A DNA stretch of 64,000 nucleotides from Bubalus kerabau (Eukaryota; Chordata; Mammalia; Artiodactyla; Bovidae): contig NC_073646.1 in NCBI RefSeq assembly GCF_029407905.1, positions 13,410,001 to 13,474,000 on the forward strand, given 5' to 3'. The number at the start of each line of letters is the position of its first letter. The stretch's first letter is position 1. The notes under the pieces were generated by a model. The model worked only from the letters and a program-made list of their open reading frames with translations. It had not been told where the DNA came from and did not search any database. Positions 63,826 to 64,000 of this stretch are shown one piece after another. The translations under genes were made by a program, and so were the position numbers.

Positions 63826-64000
63826 AATTGCAACATATTTAGGGTTATTCTTATAATCGCAGTACCCTGACTCAAGTCTCTTTGAGTGCTTTCTTGAATG
63901 GGAGGGCAAGAGATGGAGTTATCACTTGGGAACTAGTAATCATGTGTGACTTGAAGACATCCATGGGAGTCTGTCACAGACATGATCGTTACCCAGGATT
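63826..64000. other. Unassigned sequence to window end
   Basis: Nothing recognised. Confidence 0.4.

Noticed and set aside
1..64000. A coordinated novel gene system
   Set aside because: No set of adjacent intact coding genes exists in the window; all long frames trace to retrotransposons.

Overview
The window is ordinary nuclear DNA of a ruminant, almost certainly a bovid. The diagnosis rests on the repeats: BovB (RTE-type) LINEs, BovB-derived Bov-A, BOV-A2 and Bov-tA SINEs, cetartiodactyl CHR-type tRNA SINEs, and bovine-style L1 3' ends, lying over older mammalian MIR, L2, L1M, hAT, Tigger and MaLR remnants. Cattle, sheep, goat and buffalo cannot be told apart from this alone. Family names come from recognition of consensus features, not from a database search.

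I find no supportable host gene, exon, CpG island, functional RNA gene or CRISPR array. The long open reading frames (up to 286 codons) are decayed BovB reverse transcriptase or the L1 ORF2 C-terminus. The many 60 to 100 codon frames lie in SINEs or unique non-coding DNA.

Layout. 1-17.7 kb: SINEs, an LTR-like block near 2.0-2.6 kb, antisense L1M near 4.6-5.7 and 16.2-17.2 kb, two sense L1 copies (6.4-7.5 and 9.1-10.3 kb) that carry insertions, and an 8-bp-TSD hAT element near 13 kb. 18-23.3 kb: a BovB into which a second, 5'-inverted BovB has inserted. 23.3-27.1 kb: Tigger remnant and three L1 pieces. 27-32 kb: SINEs, MIR and unique DNA. 32.4-36.4 kb: three BovB copies in a row. 36.6-41.2 kb: SINEs, L2 and a long homopurine tract. 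41.2-44.3 kb: an old L1M hosting a 2.1 kb BovB. 45.0-45.4 kb: an unexplained three-copy 132-bp tandem repeat. 45.5-52.0 kb: more BovB, including the longest sense copy. 52-56 kb: L1M 5' region, a MER5-type hAT split by BovB, and a twin-primed L1. 56-64 kb: mostly unique DNA with L2, an LTR-like element and L1 tails.

Nothing here works together as a pathway. The window is a record of retrotransposition, and its interest lies in the junctions: target-site duplications (TSDs), nesting order, 5' inversions and unusual tails. I found no convincing new biological system. The best leads are two BovB copies with the same kind of 5' inversion, a BovB flanked on both sides by its own tail pentamer, and the 132-bp tandem array.
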